DNA from: Sediminicola sp963974715
GTDB lineage: Bacteria; Bacteroidota; Bacteroidia; Flavobacteriales; Flavobacteriaceae
Direction: 5' to 3'
NCBI GenBank assembly: GCA_963974715.1
Contig: CAXBDK010000001.1
Span: 248,001-312,000 of the forward strand
Length of the DNA stretch: 64,000 bases
Of this stretch, positions 16,934 through 25,984 are shown piece by piece. The first letter of the stretch is position 1. Every line of letters starts with the position of its first letter. The position numbers and the translations under genes were made by a program. Under the pieces are notes generated by a model. That model saw only the letters and a list, made by a program, of their open reading frames with translations. It had not been told where the DNA came from and did not search any database.

Positions 16934-17602
16934 TTAATGCGTTATAGGGTTAAGGTGATGATAAATGGCGATAAAGATAAACCCAAGGGGAATCGCTATC
17001 GCAAAGAATTTGGTGAATTTCTGGATGCTTGGGGTGTATATATTGTTGACGCCCATGGTCTGAAAGGAAGAAGCAAAACCGTGCAGTAAATGAAGCGAAA
17101 GCAAAATAAAGGAGACTACATAAATGGCCGTTCGCCAAAAAGGCTCGAATTTTTCCACCGTTTCCTTGTAATAACGGGTGGGATCCTCCGGATTGCCCGC
17201 AATGTACTTATAAGCCATTTCGTGCACCCAAAAATCGTACATATGAAGTCCGATGAAGGCCAAAACCACCGACCCTGTAATGATCATGTTTCGGGAGACC
17301 CATGGTGAATTGGCCTGACCCCGATACTGGGCGTATTTGATCTTTCTTGCACTGTTGTTCCTAATTTCCAACACGAAGCCCATTACAAAATGTATGATTA
17401 CCCCGGCGATCAAGATGGGCTGAAGTACATACTGCACCAATGGGTTGTAACCCATAAAATGCGACCATTCGTTAAAAGTGTCGGGTGCGATTACCGAAGT
17501 AATGTTAATGGTAAAGTGCTGTGCTAAAAAGAAGACCAAAAAAAGGCCAGAAAGAGCCATGGTTACTTTTCTGGCGATAGATGATTTTGTCAAACCACTC
17601 AT
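16934..17602 (-). CDS. sdhC: Succinate dehydrogenase cytochrome b subunit (type B)
   Basis: A 222-residue membrane anchor with about five transmembrane helices (segments near residues 11-30, 60-80, 105-122, 155-175 and 198-218). Histidines within helices (AQHFTINI, VIIHFVMG, GLHMYDF, LHLLHG, IYHHLNP) would bind two hemes b and reach the menaquinone pool. One anchor gene rather than separate sdhC and sdhD marks the type B form. First gene of the operon, with a clear promoter at 17623-17653. Confidence 0.94.
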   Translation of the reverse strand: MSGLTKSSIARKVTMALSGLFLVFFLAQHFTINITSVIAPDTFNEWSHFMGYNPLVQYVLQPILIAGVIIHFVMGFVLEIRNNSARKIKYAQYRGQANSPWVSRNMIITGSVVLAFIGLHMYDFWVHEMAYKYIAGNPEDPTRYYKETVEKFEPFWRTAIYVVSFILLSLHLLHGFASSFQTMGVNNIYTPSIQKFTKFFAIAIPLGFIFIAIYHHLNPITH

Positions 17603-17622
17603 TAGTTATTTGTTTTGATTTG

Positions 17623-17653
17623 CAAATTTACTGTACAGTGCAGTTATTAACAA
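17623..17653 (-). promoter_or_regulatory. sdhCAB promoter
   Basis: On the minus strand TTG (17653-17651), a 20-base spacer, then TAAATTTG (17630-17623), a full match to TAnnTTTG. The sdhC ATG is at 17602. A palindrome ACTGTACAGT (17630-17639) fills the spacer next to the -7 box. An inverted repeat, AAGCAT-TAAG-ATGCTT (17652-17667), overlaps the -33 box. Both sit where a regulator would act. Confidence 0.65.
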
Positions 17654-17667
17654 GCATTAAGATGCTT

Positions 17668-17940
17668 TCCTTCCATTATTTAGAACCAGTTTAAAGAAGT
17701 TTGCCAAGGGTTTAAGTTTTTAAAAGAAAGCACTTTAATATTCCCTTAAAACTTAAACAATATATCTTGGTATTTTTTAAAATTTGCCATATGCCCATTT
17801 CTTAAGGGTCCTGGTTGCGCCCCATTGTTTTTTGTACGATATTGGGCAGGGGAATCAAGTGATATATTCAGCCATAAAATTTTGTTGGCCCATGGATGGG
17901 TGATTTTCCGATTCCGTCCGGGGAAATTCTAAATAAGCGT
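17668..17940. other. Intergenic DNA between sdhC and the aspartoacylase-like gene
   Basis: AT-rich spacer upstream of two divergent genes. Apart from the sdh promoter elements before it, I see no gene, hairpin with T-tract, or good -7 box for the plus-strand gene. Confidence 0.5.
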
Positions 17941-18900
17941 ATGGAAAGCACAAACAGGGAAATGGTCATAGGGGGTGAAGGTGTGGCCCCGGGAACGCAT
18001 AAATTGGTGCATATCAATATAGACCGTCTGCCCACCGGCACCCTGATAAATATCCCCATCTATGTGTTTAATGGGAAGGATCCTGGCCCTACTGTCTTGA
18101 TACAAGCGGGACTCCATGGCGATGAGATCAACGGTATCGAGATCGCACGTCGAATGTTGCACAAAAAGTATTTCAAGATAAATAGGGGAACTGTTTTGGT
18201 AGTGCCCTTATTGAACGTTTTTGGGTTTATCCATTTTTCAAGGGACGTTCCTGACGGCAAGGATGTAAACCGGAGCTTCCCGGGCAGTAAGTCAGGTTCG
18301 TTGGCCAGTAGGATCGCACACCATTATACCGCACAATTGTTTCCCCATATAAACTATGGGATCGATCTTCATACCGGGGGCGCCAGACATAACAACTACC
18401 CGCAGGTAAGGTATACCGAAGGGGATGAAACCAGTAAAAAAATGGCCGAAATCTTTAATGCCCCACTTACCTTTTCGGCTGCCCTTATAGGGAAGTCCTT
18501 TCGCAAGGCTACCTATAAAAAGGGAATACCCACCATTGTCTATGAAGCGGGCGAAAGCATGCGCTTTGATGATTTTTCCATAAAGGTGGGAATTCAGGGA
18601 ATTTTGAACATTTTGCAAAGTTTCGGAATGATCGATCCGGTTTCCCCCGTGGTCGCGCATCGGGAAGGGAGTAAGCATCTATGTACCAAGAAGTGGCTTA
18701 GGGCGCCTACGGCGGGCATGTTTATACCAAAAGTAGAAAACGGGGCCCAAATCCGAAAAAAACAGGTGCTGGGAATCGTCGTAGATACCTTTGCTAATTA
18801 CAATAAGGAAATTAAGGCACCCTTCGACGGATACGTTTTCTGTATCAACCACCAAGCTGTGGTAAACCAGGGCGATGCGCTGCTCCACGTCGGAAAATAA
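17941..18900 (+). CDS. Succinylglutamate desuccinylase/aspartoacylase family zinc hydrolase
   Basis: A 319-residue M14-like zinc amidohydrolase. The zinc site is visible as HGDEINGIE (His and Glu) and DLHTGG (His), and the catalytic Glu is in VYEAGE. The C-terminal part, APTAGMFIPKVENGAQIRKKQVLG, is the beta-barrel typical of the family. Family members remove acyl groups from amino acids such as succinylglutamate or acetylaspartate. In many Bacteroidota such a gene sits next to a RimK-like ligase, but none is here. I chose the ATG at 17941. A start at 17896 adds 15 residues without family support. The stop faces the next gene with a 5-base gap. Confidence 0.85.
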   Translation: MESTNREMVIGGEGVAPGTHKLVHINIDRLPTGTLINIPIYVFNGKDPGPTVLIQAGLHGDEINGIEIARRMLHKKYFKINRGTVLVVPLLNVFGFIHFSRDVPDGKDVNRSFPGSKSGSLASRIAHHYTAQLFPHINYGIDLHTGGARHNNYPQVRYTEGDETSKKMAEIFNAPLTFSAALIGKSFRKATYKKGIPTIVYEAGESMRFDDFSIKVGIQGILNILQSFGMIDPVSPVVAHREGSKHLCTKKWLRAPTAGMFIPKVENGAQIRKKQVLGIVVDTFANYNKEIKAPFDGYVFCINHQAVVNQGDALLHVGK

Positions 18901-18905
18901 CTTGT

Positions 18906-19415
18906 CTATTCCTCCCTATCGGAAAGAAACAACTGCATGAATACAAGGTCGAGCCACTTGTCGAACTTGAACCCTACCTCCTTGAGGGTTCCCATTTCCA
19001 AAAAGCCAAATTTTCTGTGAAATTCACAACTGCCCTTGTTGGCAGCGTCTATACCGGCAAGCATGGTGTGATAACCTTCTTCCCTGGCAATTTTTATCAA
19101 ATGGGAAAGCAGTAATTTACCTACTCCCGCACCTCTATGTGCATGGTGTACATAAATGGAATGTTCTACACTGAACCTATAGGCATCCCATGGCCTGAAG
19201 GCGCCAAAACTTCCGTAGCCAACAATGGTGGAGCTACTTTCGGCCACCAATACGGGCATACCTTCCTTCAATTTTTGATGGAACCACCGTAGTTGGTGGT
19301 CAAAGGTCCGTGGCCTAAGATCATATACAACGGTAGAATTTTCGATCTCAAAGTTGATTATTTCTAGAATGGCCGCGATATCCTTTTCGACCGCTGCCCT
19401 AATAATGGTCTCCAT
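18906..19415 (-). CDS. GNAT acetyltransferase, phosphinothricin acetyltransferase-like
   Basis: A 169-residue acetyltransferase of the Pat/MnaT group. The N-terminal IRAAVEKDIAAILEIINFEI and the acetyl-CoA loop HRGAGVGKLLLSHLIK (about residues 95-110) are clear, as is the late GIDAANKGSCEFHRKFGF. Relatives acetylate methionine sulfone, sulfoximine or phosphinothricin. The true substrate is unknown. It is a single gene, convergent with the upstream hydrolase. Confidence 0.85.
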   Translation of the reverse strand: METIIRAAVEKDIAAILEIINFEIENSTVVYDLRPRTFDHQLRWFHQKLKEGMPVLVAESSSTIVGYGSFGAFRPWDAYRFSVEHSIYVHHAHRGAGVGKLLLSHLIKIAREEGYHTMLAGIDAANKGSCEFHRKFGFLEMGTLKEVGFKFDKWLDLVFMQLFLSDREE

Positions 19416-19568
19416 ATACTTTTTTAGGACCTATATTCAAATATTGGATTTTTGGTCCTTTGGTTTAAATCCAATTCAATGGGCCTTATTCCCGAATACG
19501 CTTTATGAAAGTCGACTATGTTCCTTTGAGTACCTGTTACGCGTGCTCCGAGGCAGTTGATATACCAG

Positions 19569-22439
19569 CTATTCCACGGTAAAGGAGATGTTCTTTCGAA
19601 GACCGTTCCCTGAAATTTCCACGTTATAATTGCCTTTGGGCAAGTACGTCTTTCCATTGGCGGCCTCCTTTAATTCCATTTTGTTTTTCCTAAGATAGGA
19701 TGCAAGCCCCTCTTTGGTAAAGGCCACGTCGTAAGATAATATGTTAAACCCTGTATCGGCCTCTACCTCAGTCTCGCTTACCGTTATGCCCGATTCGGTC
19801 TGCACCTTTGCCATGAACGCTCCTCCAATGGCCGTAAAGAAATGTATATCAAGCCCAGGGGTGGACGGTTCCGACCAAGAGTCCCAAGTAATTCCCCAAC
19901 GTTCCGAATGTTTGATGTTATCTACGGGAAAGACCGTCAATTTGCTAGTGGGACCCTCCCCTGCCAATTCCTGTAGCGGACGGATGTCCGCTTTGTAAAT
20001 GCTCCTTCCGTGGGTGCCCAACAAGAGGTGCTGTGCCTTTGACTGAATACGGAGGTCGTGCACGGCGACCGCTGGAAGACCTTCGGAAAAGGCGTGCCAA
20101 TTTTCCCCCTGATCAAAAGTTATATAAGCCCCGTTATCGGTTCCTACATACAACATGTCCGGATTTATCATATCTTCTATAACCGCGTTTACGGGAGAGA
20201 CGGGAATATTGCTTGCGATGTCCTTCCAAGTTTTTCCGAAGTCGTCGCTAAGGAATACATATGGGGTGAAATGGTCGGACCGATAGCCGTTATAAGTAAC
20301 GTAGACCCTCTCCTTCCGATGTTGGGATGCCAATACCCGGCTTATCCACAATGTGGAAATATCGTTGGGTATGTTGGGACCTTTTACCTCCAATACCTCC
20401 CAAGTGTTTCCGCCATCTGTGGTAAGCTGTAACATTCCATCGTCGCTTCCGGTATAGATGGTCCCAAATTTAAATGGGGATTCCGAAATGCTGGTCAGGG
20501 TTCCATAGGCCACGTTCCCCTTTTTTCCGCCACGGGTCAGGTCGCCCGAAATAGTTTCCCAGTCGGCTCCCTTGTTTAGGGAACGGTGCAGCTTGTTGCC
20601 CCCAAAATAAAGGATGTCCTGATTATGGGGGGAAAGCAGGATGGGACTCTGCCAATTAAAGCGGTAAGGGCTTTCCCCCAATTCGTGTTTGGGTTGTATA
20701 TAGGTACGTTCCCCCTTTTCCAGGTCCAACCTAAAATAGTTCCCGAACTGATAGCCCGTATAGACGAGGTTGTTGTTTCTTGAATCTATCTGTACCTGCA
20801 TACCATCACCACCCAAAATGGATTTCCACGGATAGTGTCCCTCCTGATGCCATTCCCTCGTCTCCTTTGCGGTGTGTGGGCCCATCCAGACCCCGTTGTC
20901 CTGAAGCCCCCCGTATACGTTGTACGGTTCCTTGTTGTCGGTATTGATATAATAGAACTGTCCTACGGCCGGACTGTTGTTTTTGATCCAAGTGGCCCCA
21001 TCATCATAGGAAATGTTCACCCCTCCATCATTTCCGTTTATGATATGCCTGGGCAGTTTTGGATCTATCCAAATAGCATGGTGATCGGAATGTACGTTGT
21101 CACCGTTCATTGGGGAAAAGGTCTTTCCGCCATCATCCGAACGTATTATCGGGACCCCGGCAAGATATATTTTTTCCTTATTGCTGGGATCTACCGCAAT
21201 CTGCGCAAAATAATAACCGTAACTATAAAATAGGTCTTCCAGAAAGGTTTCATGCTGTTTTTTCCAGGTCTTTCCCCCATCCTCGCTTCTATAGACTTCC
21301 GCCCCTACAACAAGGGTATCGAACAACATTGAATTGGCATCCTCCAAATAGTTGGCGAGGTCTATAGGTTTTACACTGCCACTTTCCACCAGTTGTTTAA
21401 CATTGGCCGCACGGTATTTCTCGTGAAAACCATTGGTTTTTAAGAACTCATTTAGCTGCTTGTCCTCAATTTTAAGAAAGGCCGCGGTATCCATATCCTT
21501 AAAATCGTCCTTTTGCAGGCCCGTTGGCATTTTTCCAATTTCATTGCTGTGCGTTCTTCTGTACTGGTTATCATGTACGGCATATATCGTATTGTCATCG
21601 AATACCGCAAGACCGATCCTTCCTACTCCCAATCCTGTTGGAAAGCCACTTTCTAGAGTGGATATTTTCTCCCAGCTATTTCCTCCATCCATACTTTTGT
21701 ACAGGCCCGATCCTGTACCGCTACCTATAAAATCCCAAGCCTTTCTGTCCTTTTGCCAAGAAGCGGCATACTGTACATTAAAATTATGGGGGGACATGGC
21801 AAGATCAATGATGCCCGTATCATCCGTAATAAATAGGGTTTTCTTCCACGTTTGTCCACCGTCGCTTGTACGATAGATGCCCCGTTCCCCATTGGAAGAA
21901 TACAGGTGCCCGCTCGCCCCTACCACCACTTCATCGGGATTTTCGGGGTTTATAAGGATCCTGCCAATATGGTGGCTGTCCTCAAGGCCCATTAGTTCCC
22001 AGTTCTTTCCTTTGTCGATCGATTTCAAAAGTCCCACTCCTGCATAGGAAGAACGCGAAGCATTGTTTTCCCCAGTGCCCACCCACAAGGTCCCCGATTT
22101 CCAATGCACGGCAATATCGCCCACATTCTGTGTGGGGGAACTGTCCATTACCGGGGTAAAGGATGTGCCATTATTGTTTGTGTACCAAAGACCCCCGGAA
22201 GCGTAACCCACATAAAATTCGATGGGGTTATCAGGGTTGACATCAAGATCCACCACTCTTCCACCCATAATGGTGGGGCCGATGTTCTGAAATGGGATGT
22301 TGCCGACCAAGGATTGTTCCTGGGAGGATTTTTTTTCCTGTAGGGCCCGGAGGATCGTTTCTTTTGGAGATGGGGCCTGTCCCCATGTGACGAGTATCCC
22401 CAAAAACGATAAGGGAAAAAGAATGTTTCTCATGGTCAA
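19569..22439 (-). CDS. Large secreted Asp-box (BNR/VPS10-type) beta-propeller protein
   Basis: A 956-residue exported protein. The signal peptide is MTMRNILFPLSFLGILVTWGQA, and the next in-frame Met (residue 3) would also serve. I count about ten Asp-box motifs (SxDxGxTW type), including SIDKGKNW, TSDGGQTW, SMDGGNSW, SEDGGKTW, SYDDGATW, TTDGGNTW, SDDFGKTW and TFDQGENW. They indicate two linked seven-bladed propellers like those of sortilin-type glycosyl hydrolase homologues. The last 120 residues form a different, beta-rich domain. No catalytic acid pair can be assigned. The protein is usually annotated as a VPS10 or glycosyl hydrolase protein, but the substrate is unknown. No T9SS tail is evident. 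Confidence 0.88.
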   Translation of the reverse strand: MTMRNILFPLSFLGILVTWGQAPSPKETILRALQEKKSSQEQSLVGNIPFQNIGPTIMGGRVVDLDVNPDNPIEFYVGYASGGLWYTNNNGTSFTPVMDSSPTQNVGDIAVHWKSGTLWVGTGENNASRSSYAGVGLLKSIDKGKNWELMGLEDSHHIGRILINPENPDEVVVGASGHLYSSNGERGIYRTSDGGQTWKKTLFITDDTGIIDLAMSPHNFNVQYAASWQKDRKAWDFIGSGTGSGLYKSMDGGNSWEKISTLESGFPTGLGVGRIGLAVFDDNTIYAVHDNQYRRTHSNEIGKMPTGLQKDDFKDMDTAAFLKIEDKQLNEFLKTNGFHEKYRAANVKQLVESGSVKPIDLANYLEDANSMLFDTLVVGAEVYRSEDGGKTWKKQHETFLEDLFYSYGYYFAQIAVDPSNKEKIYLAGVPIIRSDDGGKTFSPMNGDNVHSDHHAIWIDPKLPRHIINGNDGGVNISYDDGATWIKNNSPAVGQFYYINTDNKEPYNVYGGLQDNGVWMGPHTAKETREWHQEGHYPWKSILGGDGMQVQIDSRNNNLVYTGYQFGNYFRLDLEKGERTYIQPKHELGESPYRFNWQSPILLSPHNQDILYFGGNKLHRSLNKGADWETISGDLTRGGKKGNVAYGTLTSISESPFKFGTIYTGSDDGMLQLTTDGGNTWEVLEVKGPNIPNDISTLWISRVLASQHRKERVYVTYNGYRSDHFTPYVFLSDDFGKTWKDIASNIPVSPVNAVIEDMINPDMLYVGTDNGAYITFDQGENWHAFSEGLPAVAVHDLRIQSKAQHLLLGTHGRSIYKADIRPLQELAGEGPTSKLTVFPVDNIKHSERWGITWDSWSEPSTPGLDIHFFTAIGGAFMAKVQTESGITVSETEVEADTGFNILSYDVAFTKEGLASYLRKNKMELKEAANGKTYLPKGNYNVEISGNGLRKNISFTVE

Positions 22440-22852
22440 AATTAAAAGGGTTGGTTTCGCTTATGGGAAGATAGCAAATTTGTGTGAAGGGCAAAAGGAC
22501 CGATACATTTCCGTAAAACAGTGATCAATCCCATTATATGGATTTTATTTCCCGATGCGTTGTCTCATTGGGTATTAGGTTTTCCTTTGAATGCCATGGG
22601 AATGCCCCGAAGGAATTGATTTGGTTCACGGATGTGTTATTTGATCTGGAATGGCCTCTAGTTTTATGATGTTAAGATGATGTGCCCAACTTTCCAAAGG
22701 TCGGGACAGGACCCACTAAATTATGTCCCCTTTCTTTTTTTTGGATAGTGATTTGGTTACTTTTGAACGGCAATGGGACCATTCCCGTAAAATCGGAATT
22801 TCTGGATAAGGTTAACCCAATGCCAAATCATAAAGTTCTTAAAATATATCAA
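22440..22852. other. Divergent intergenic region between the Asp-box protein gene and aminopeptidase P
   Basis: About 410 bases. On the plus strand TACTTTTG (22758-22765) is a full -7 match about 90 bases before the aminopeptidase ATG. On the minus strand TATCTTCC (22473-22466) with TTG (22494-22492) is a weaker promoter for the propeller gene. I see no gene. Confidence 0.45.
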
Positions 22853-24151
22853 ATGAAATACGATCGAATACCGAACGAACTGTTCAAAAAAAACCGAAAA
22901 AAATTTATGTCCCAGATGAAGTCGAAAAGTTTGGCGGTCTTCAATTCGAACGACATTTATCCCATTGGGGCGGATAGTACCCTTTCCTTTGAACAGGACC
23001 GTGACCTTTTTTACCTCTCGGGAGCAGACCAAGAGGAGACCATTTTGGTCCTTTTTCCGGATTCGTCCGATGCAAAACACAGGGAAGTATTGTTCGTCAG
23101 GGAAACCAATGATCATATAGCGGTCTGGGAGGGAGCAAAACTTACCAAGGAAATGGCTACGGAAATTTCGGGAATCCAAACCATTTACTGGCTAAAGGAA
23201 TTTGATCGGATATTGTTCGATCTTATGACCGAAGCGGATACCGTTTATTTCAATACCAATGAACATTATAGGCAAGCGGTGGAGACGGAGACCCGCGAGG
23301 ATCGTTTTATAAAAAAATGCAAAGCTAGGTTCCCCGCCCATCAGTGGGCAAAAAGTAATCCCATCCTCCAAAAGATCCGTGGGGTCAAGGAACCGGAAGA
23401 ACTCCACCTTATGCAAAGGGCATGCGACATCACCAATAAGGGGTTTAGGAGATTGCTGCAGTTTGTGCGGCCGGGCGTCTGGGAATACGAGGTGGAGGCC
23501 GAACTGTTGCACGAATTTGTCAGGAACCGTTCCAAAGGCTTTGCATATGCGCCCATTATCGCTTCTGGAAACAGTGCCAATGTGCTCCACTACCTTGAAA
23601 ACAACAGGCAATGCAAGGATGGGGACCTACTTCTTTTGGATGTGGCGGCGGAATATGCAAACTATTCAAGCGACCTTACACGGACCATTCCGGTAAACGG
23701 AAAATTCAATAAACGACAAAAAGAGGTCTATAATGCGGTTTTAAGGGTAAAAAATGAAGCTACAAAAATGATGGCGCCCGGAATCCTATGGGCCGAGCAC
23801 CATCAGGAAGTTGGGAAGATAATGACTTCCGAACTATTGGGCCTTGGACTCCTGGACAAGTCGGACGTACAGAATGAAAACAAGGAATGGCCGGCCTTTA
23901 AGAAATATTTTATGCACGGCACCACCCATCACATTGGTTTGAATACCCATGATTATGGTGCCCTAAAAACCCCCATGCAAGCCAATATGGTATTTACGGT
24001 GGAACCGGGGATCTATATTCCCCAAGAAGGTTTTGGGGTTCGGTTGGAGGATGACGTAGTGATTCAGGAAACAAGTGAACCTTTTAACCTGATGCGCGAT
24101 ATCCCCATAGAATTGGAGGAAATAGAGGAGTTGATGCAGCAGGGAGCTTAA
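22853..24151 (+). CDS. pepP: Xaa-Pro aminopeptidase (aminopeptidase P)
   Basis: A 432-residue M24 metallopeptidase that removes the N-terminal residue before proline. An N-terminal creatinase-like domain (about residues 1-170, with DRDLFYLSGADQEE) precedes the pita-bread domain. Metal ligands are visible: Asp in LLLDVAAEY and in SSDLTRT, His in HGTTHHIGLNTHD, Glu in VEPGIYI and in RLEDD. The start at 22853 (MKYDRIPNELF) is the family start. The open frame upstream contains a chance hydrophobic stretch that could be mistaken for a signal anchor. Confidence 0.93.
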   Translation: MKYDRIPNELFKKNRKKFMSQMKSKSLAVFNSNDIYPIGADSTLSFEQDRDLFYLSGADQEETILVLFPDSSDAKHREVLFVRETNDHIAVWEGAKLTKEMATEISGIQTIYWLKEFDRILFDLMTEADTVYFNTNEHYRQAVETETREDRFIKKCKARFPAHQWAKSNPILQKIRGVKEPEELHLMQRACDITNKGFRRLLQFVRPGVWEYEVEAELLHEFVRNRSKGFAYAPIIASGNSANVLHYLENNRQCKDGDLLLLDVAAEYANYSSDLTRTIPVNGKFNKRQKEVYNAVLRVKNEATKMMAPGILWAEHHQEVGKIMTSELLGLGLLDKSDVQNENKEWPAFKKYFMHGTTHHIGLNTHDYGALKTPMQANMVFTVEPGIYIPQEGFGVRLEDDVVIQETSEPFNLMRDIPIELEEIEELMQQGA

Positions 24152-24191
24152 TGGTACGGGGGTGTCCGTCCTAGGCATCCCCTTCATTTTT

Positions 24192-25478
24192 CTATCCTAT
24201 CGGTCTGGACGGGTTTATGGCCCGTGCTGCATTTACGAGCACAAACGCTATAATGGCAGGAACTACCCATCCCAGACTATAACGGCTTAAGGGAATCCAT
24301 CTTGCGACCGCTTGAAAGGGCGCCCCAAATCCAATGCTGACCATAAAATCGGGAATACTGAAGAGTATCGTTACCACTACGACCACCCTAAAAACTTTTT
24401 GGGTAGCGAACCTGTTGGGTGCCACATTCAATAGGATCAACACTATTGTAATGGGATAAATGAACATAAGCGAGGGCAATGCCACGGCAATTATATAGGC
24501 TACGTTAAACTGTCCCATCAAGACCCCCAAGCTACAGCCTACTACGGCCGTACTGTAATATGCGAGCCGTGACCCCTTACACCGGGATTTTATAAAATCG
24601 GAGGTGCCCGTCACGATGCCCACCGCTGTGGTAAAGCAGGCCAGGCCCACCAAAAGGCCCAACAGTAAATTGGCGGTAGGGCCCAACGTTTTTAGGCTTA
24701 TGCCGTTGAGCAGCGCCACGCGGCCTATTTTCTGATCAAATTCCGAATGTAAAAGTGCCCCGGTAAGTATAAGTCCCAAATAGATCAGGAACAATGCCGT
24801 GCCCGCCAACCATCCCGCCCTCATTAACAAGGTCCTTTTTTCTTGGTGTGCCGCCGGTCGCCTTAAATTGATCGATACAATGATCACCCCACCAACCACG
24901 ACCGCTCCTATCGCGTCAAAAGTTTGGTACCCTTCCAGGATTGCCTCCGTAAAGGCATTGGAATATGTAGACCGCCCAAAAGTGAAATCATAGGAAAAAA
25001 CGGTAATACCTATAATGGTCAATAGGATAAGGATGATGGCAGGGGTAAGAACCTTTCCCATGATGTCCATAATTTTGGAGCGGTTGATGACGAATATAAA
25101 GACCAGGGCAAAATACAGTATGCTGGTCAGCAAATAGGGAGTGTCCCAAAAGGGCTGAATTGCCATCTCATGTGTTACCGAAGCGGTCCTGGGCGAAGGG
25201 AGCGCTATTGCTATCGCATATACCAACAGGGAATATATCAAACTGAATGTAGGGGAGACTTTTTCTCCAAAGTCGAAAATGGTCCCTTGAAGCTTGGCAT
25301 GGGCAAAAATTCCCAAGATGGGAATGAACACTGCGGAGAGGCAGAACCCGATCGTAACCAACCACCAAAGGTCTCCAGATCCAAATCCGAGCAAAGGAGG
25401 AAGAATCAGGTTTCCCGCTCCAAAAAAAAGGGAAAATAGGGCGAAGGCCGTAACAAGGGTTTCCTTTATGGTATACAT
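24192..25478 (-). CDS. brnQ: Branched-chain amino acid transporter BrnQ
   Basis: A 428-residue inner-membrane carrier of the LIV-II family, which takes up leucine, isoleucine and valine with sodium or protons. About twelve hydrophobic segments are visible. The family N-terminus ALFSLFFGAGNLILPPLLGF (about residues 13-32) is clear, as is the PSPRTASVTHEMA loop near residue 93. A -7 box (TATATTTG, minus strand 25490-25483) lies only 5 bases upstream of the ATG, so the leader would be very short. The gene is convergent with aminopeptidase P. Confidence 0.92.
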   Translation of the reverse strand: MYTIKETLVTAFALFSLFFGAGNLILPPLLGFGSGDLWWLVTIGFCLSAVFIPILGIFAHAKLQGTIFDFGEKVSPTFSLIYSLLVYAIAIALPSPRTASVTHEMAIQPFWDTPYLLTSILYFALVFIFVINRSKIMDIMGKVLTPAIILILLTIIGITVFSYDFTFGRSTYSNAFTEAILEGYQTFDAIGAVVVGGVIIVSINLRRPAAHQEKRTLLMRAGWLAGTALFLIYLGLILTGALLHSEFDQKIGRVALLNGISLKTLGPTANLLLGLLVGLACFTTAVGIVTGTSDFIKSRCKGSRLAYYSTAVVGCSLGVLMGQFNVAYIIAVALPSLMFIYPITIVLILLNVAPNRFATQKVFRVVVVVTILFSIPDFMVSIGFGAPFQAVARWIPLSRYSLGWVVPAIIAFVLVNAARAINPSRPIG

Positions 25479-25732
25479 ACGCCAAATATAAATTTTAAAA
25501 GGGCAGGAAATACCCTAGGACCGTCTGCACTTTGTCGTTAAAAACATGCCGTTCGTCCAAAAATTTTCCTTTTATCGAAATTTTAAAAAATAAACTTGGT
25601 GCGCCCCAATAATTTTAAGCAAATTGTCGTTGTTAATGAAAAGCGATTCAGTTAGTTGCTTTGACCAACAAACCAAGTTCAACCTTTTGCATCAACGGTC
25701 CCAAACCAACCATGCAACCTAAAAACCTACTT

Positions 25733-25981
25733 ATGAAAAAAGTCTTTTCCGACTATGGCACAAAATTAAGTTCTTTTTGCTGTGGAATTTTTGGACACCA
25801 TTACACCGTTTCCAAAAAAGTAACTTTGCACATCAAGGAATACAAATGTACCCACTGCGGCAACGAGGTGACCACGGATCTAAGTGGAAACCTTTCACGG
25901 CTGACCCCGGAACGACAGGACATAAACAATGCGCTGGAGCACTTGTACCAAAAAAGGCATAGGGCGCACCAAGTGGCCTAA
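25733..25981 (+). CDS. Small conserved CxxC protein of unknown function
   Basis: An 82-residue protein. Residues around 30-50 contain KYC-type metal motif CTHCGNE preceded by HHYTVSKKVTLHIKEYK. An additional FCCGIFGHH motif lies upstream, so Cys and His pairs could hold zinc. The C-terminal half (NLSRLTPERQDINNALEHLYQKRHR) is helical and basic. I recall similar small proteins in Flavobacteriaceae, all without a known function. Alternative starts at 25712 and 25661 add 7 and 24 residues. It is convergent with thiL, 3 bases apart. Confidence 0.7.
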   Translation: MKKVFSDYGTKLSSFCCGIFGHHYTVSKKVTLHIKEYKCTHCGNEVTTDLSGNLSRLTPERQDINNALEHLYQKRHRAHQVA

Positions 25982-25984
25982 ACC

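Noticed and set aside
22682..22852. Extended aminopeptidase P with a hydrophobic N-terminus
   Set aside because: The hydrophobic stretch is upstream of the family start, and a -7 box lies inside it. More likely non-coding leader.
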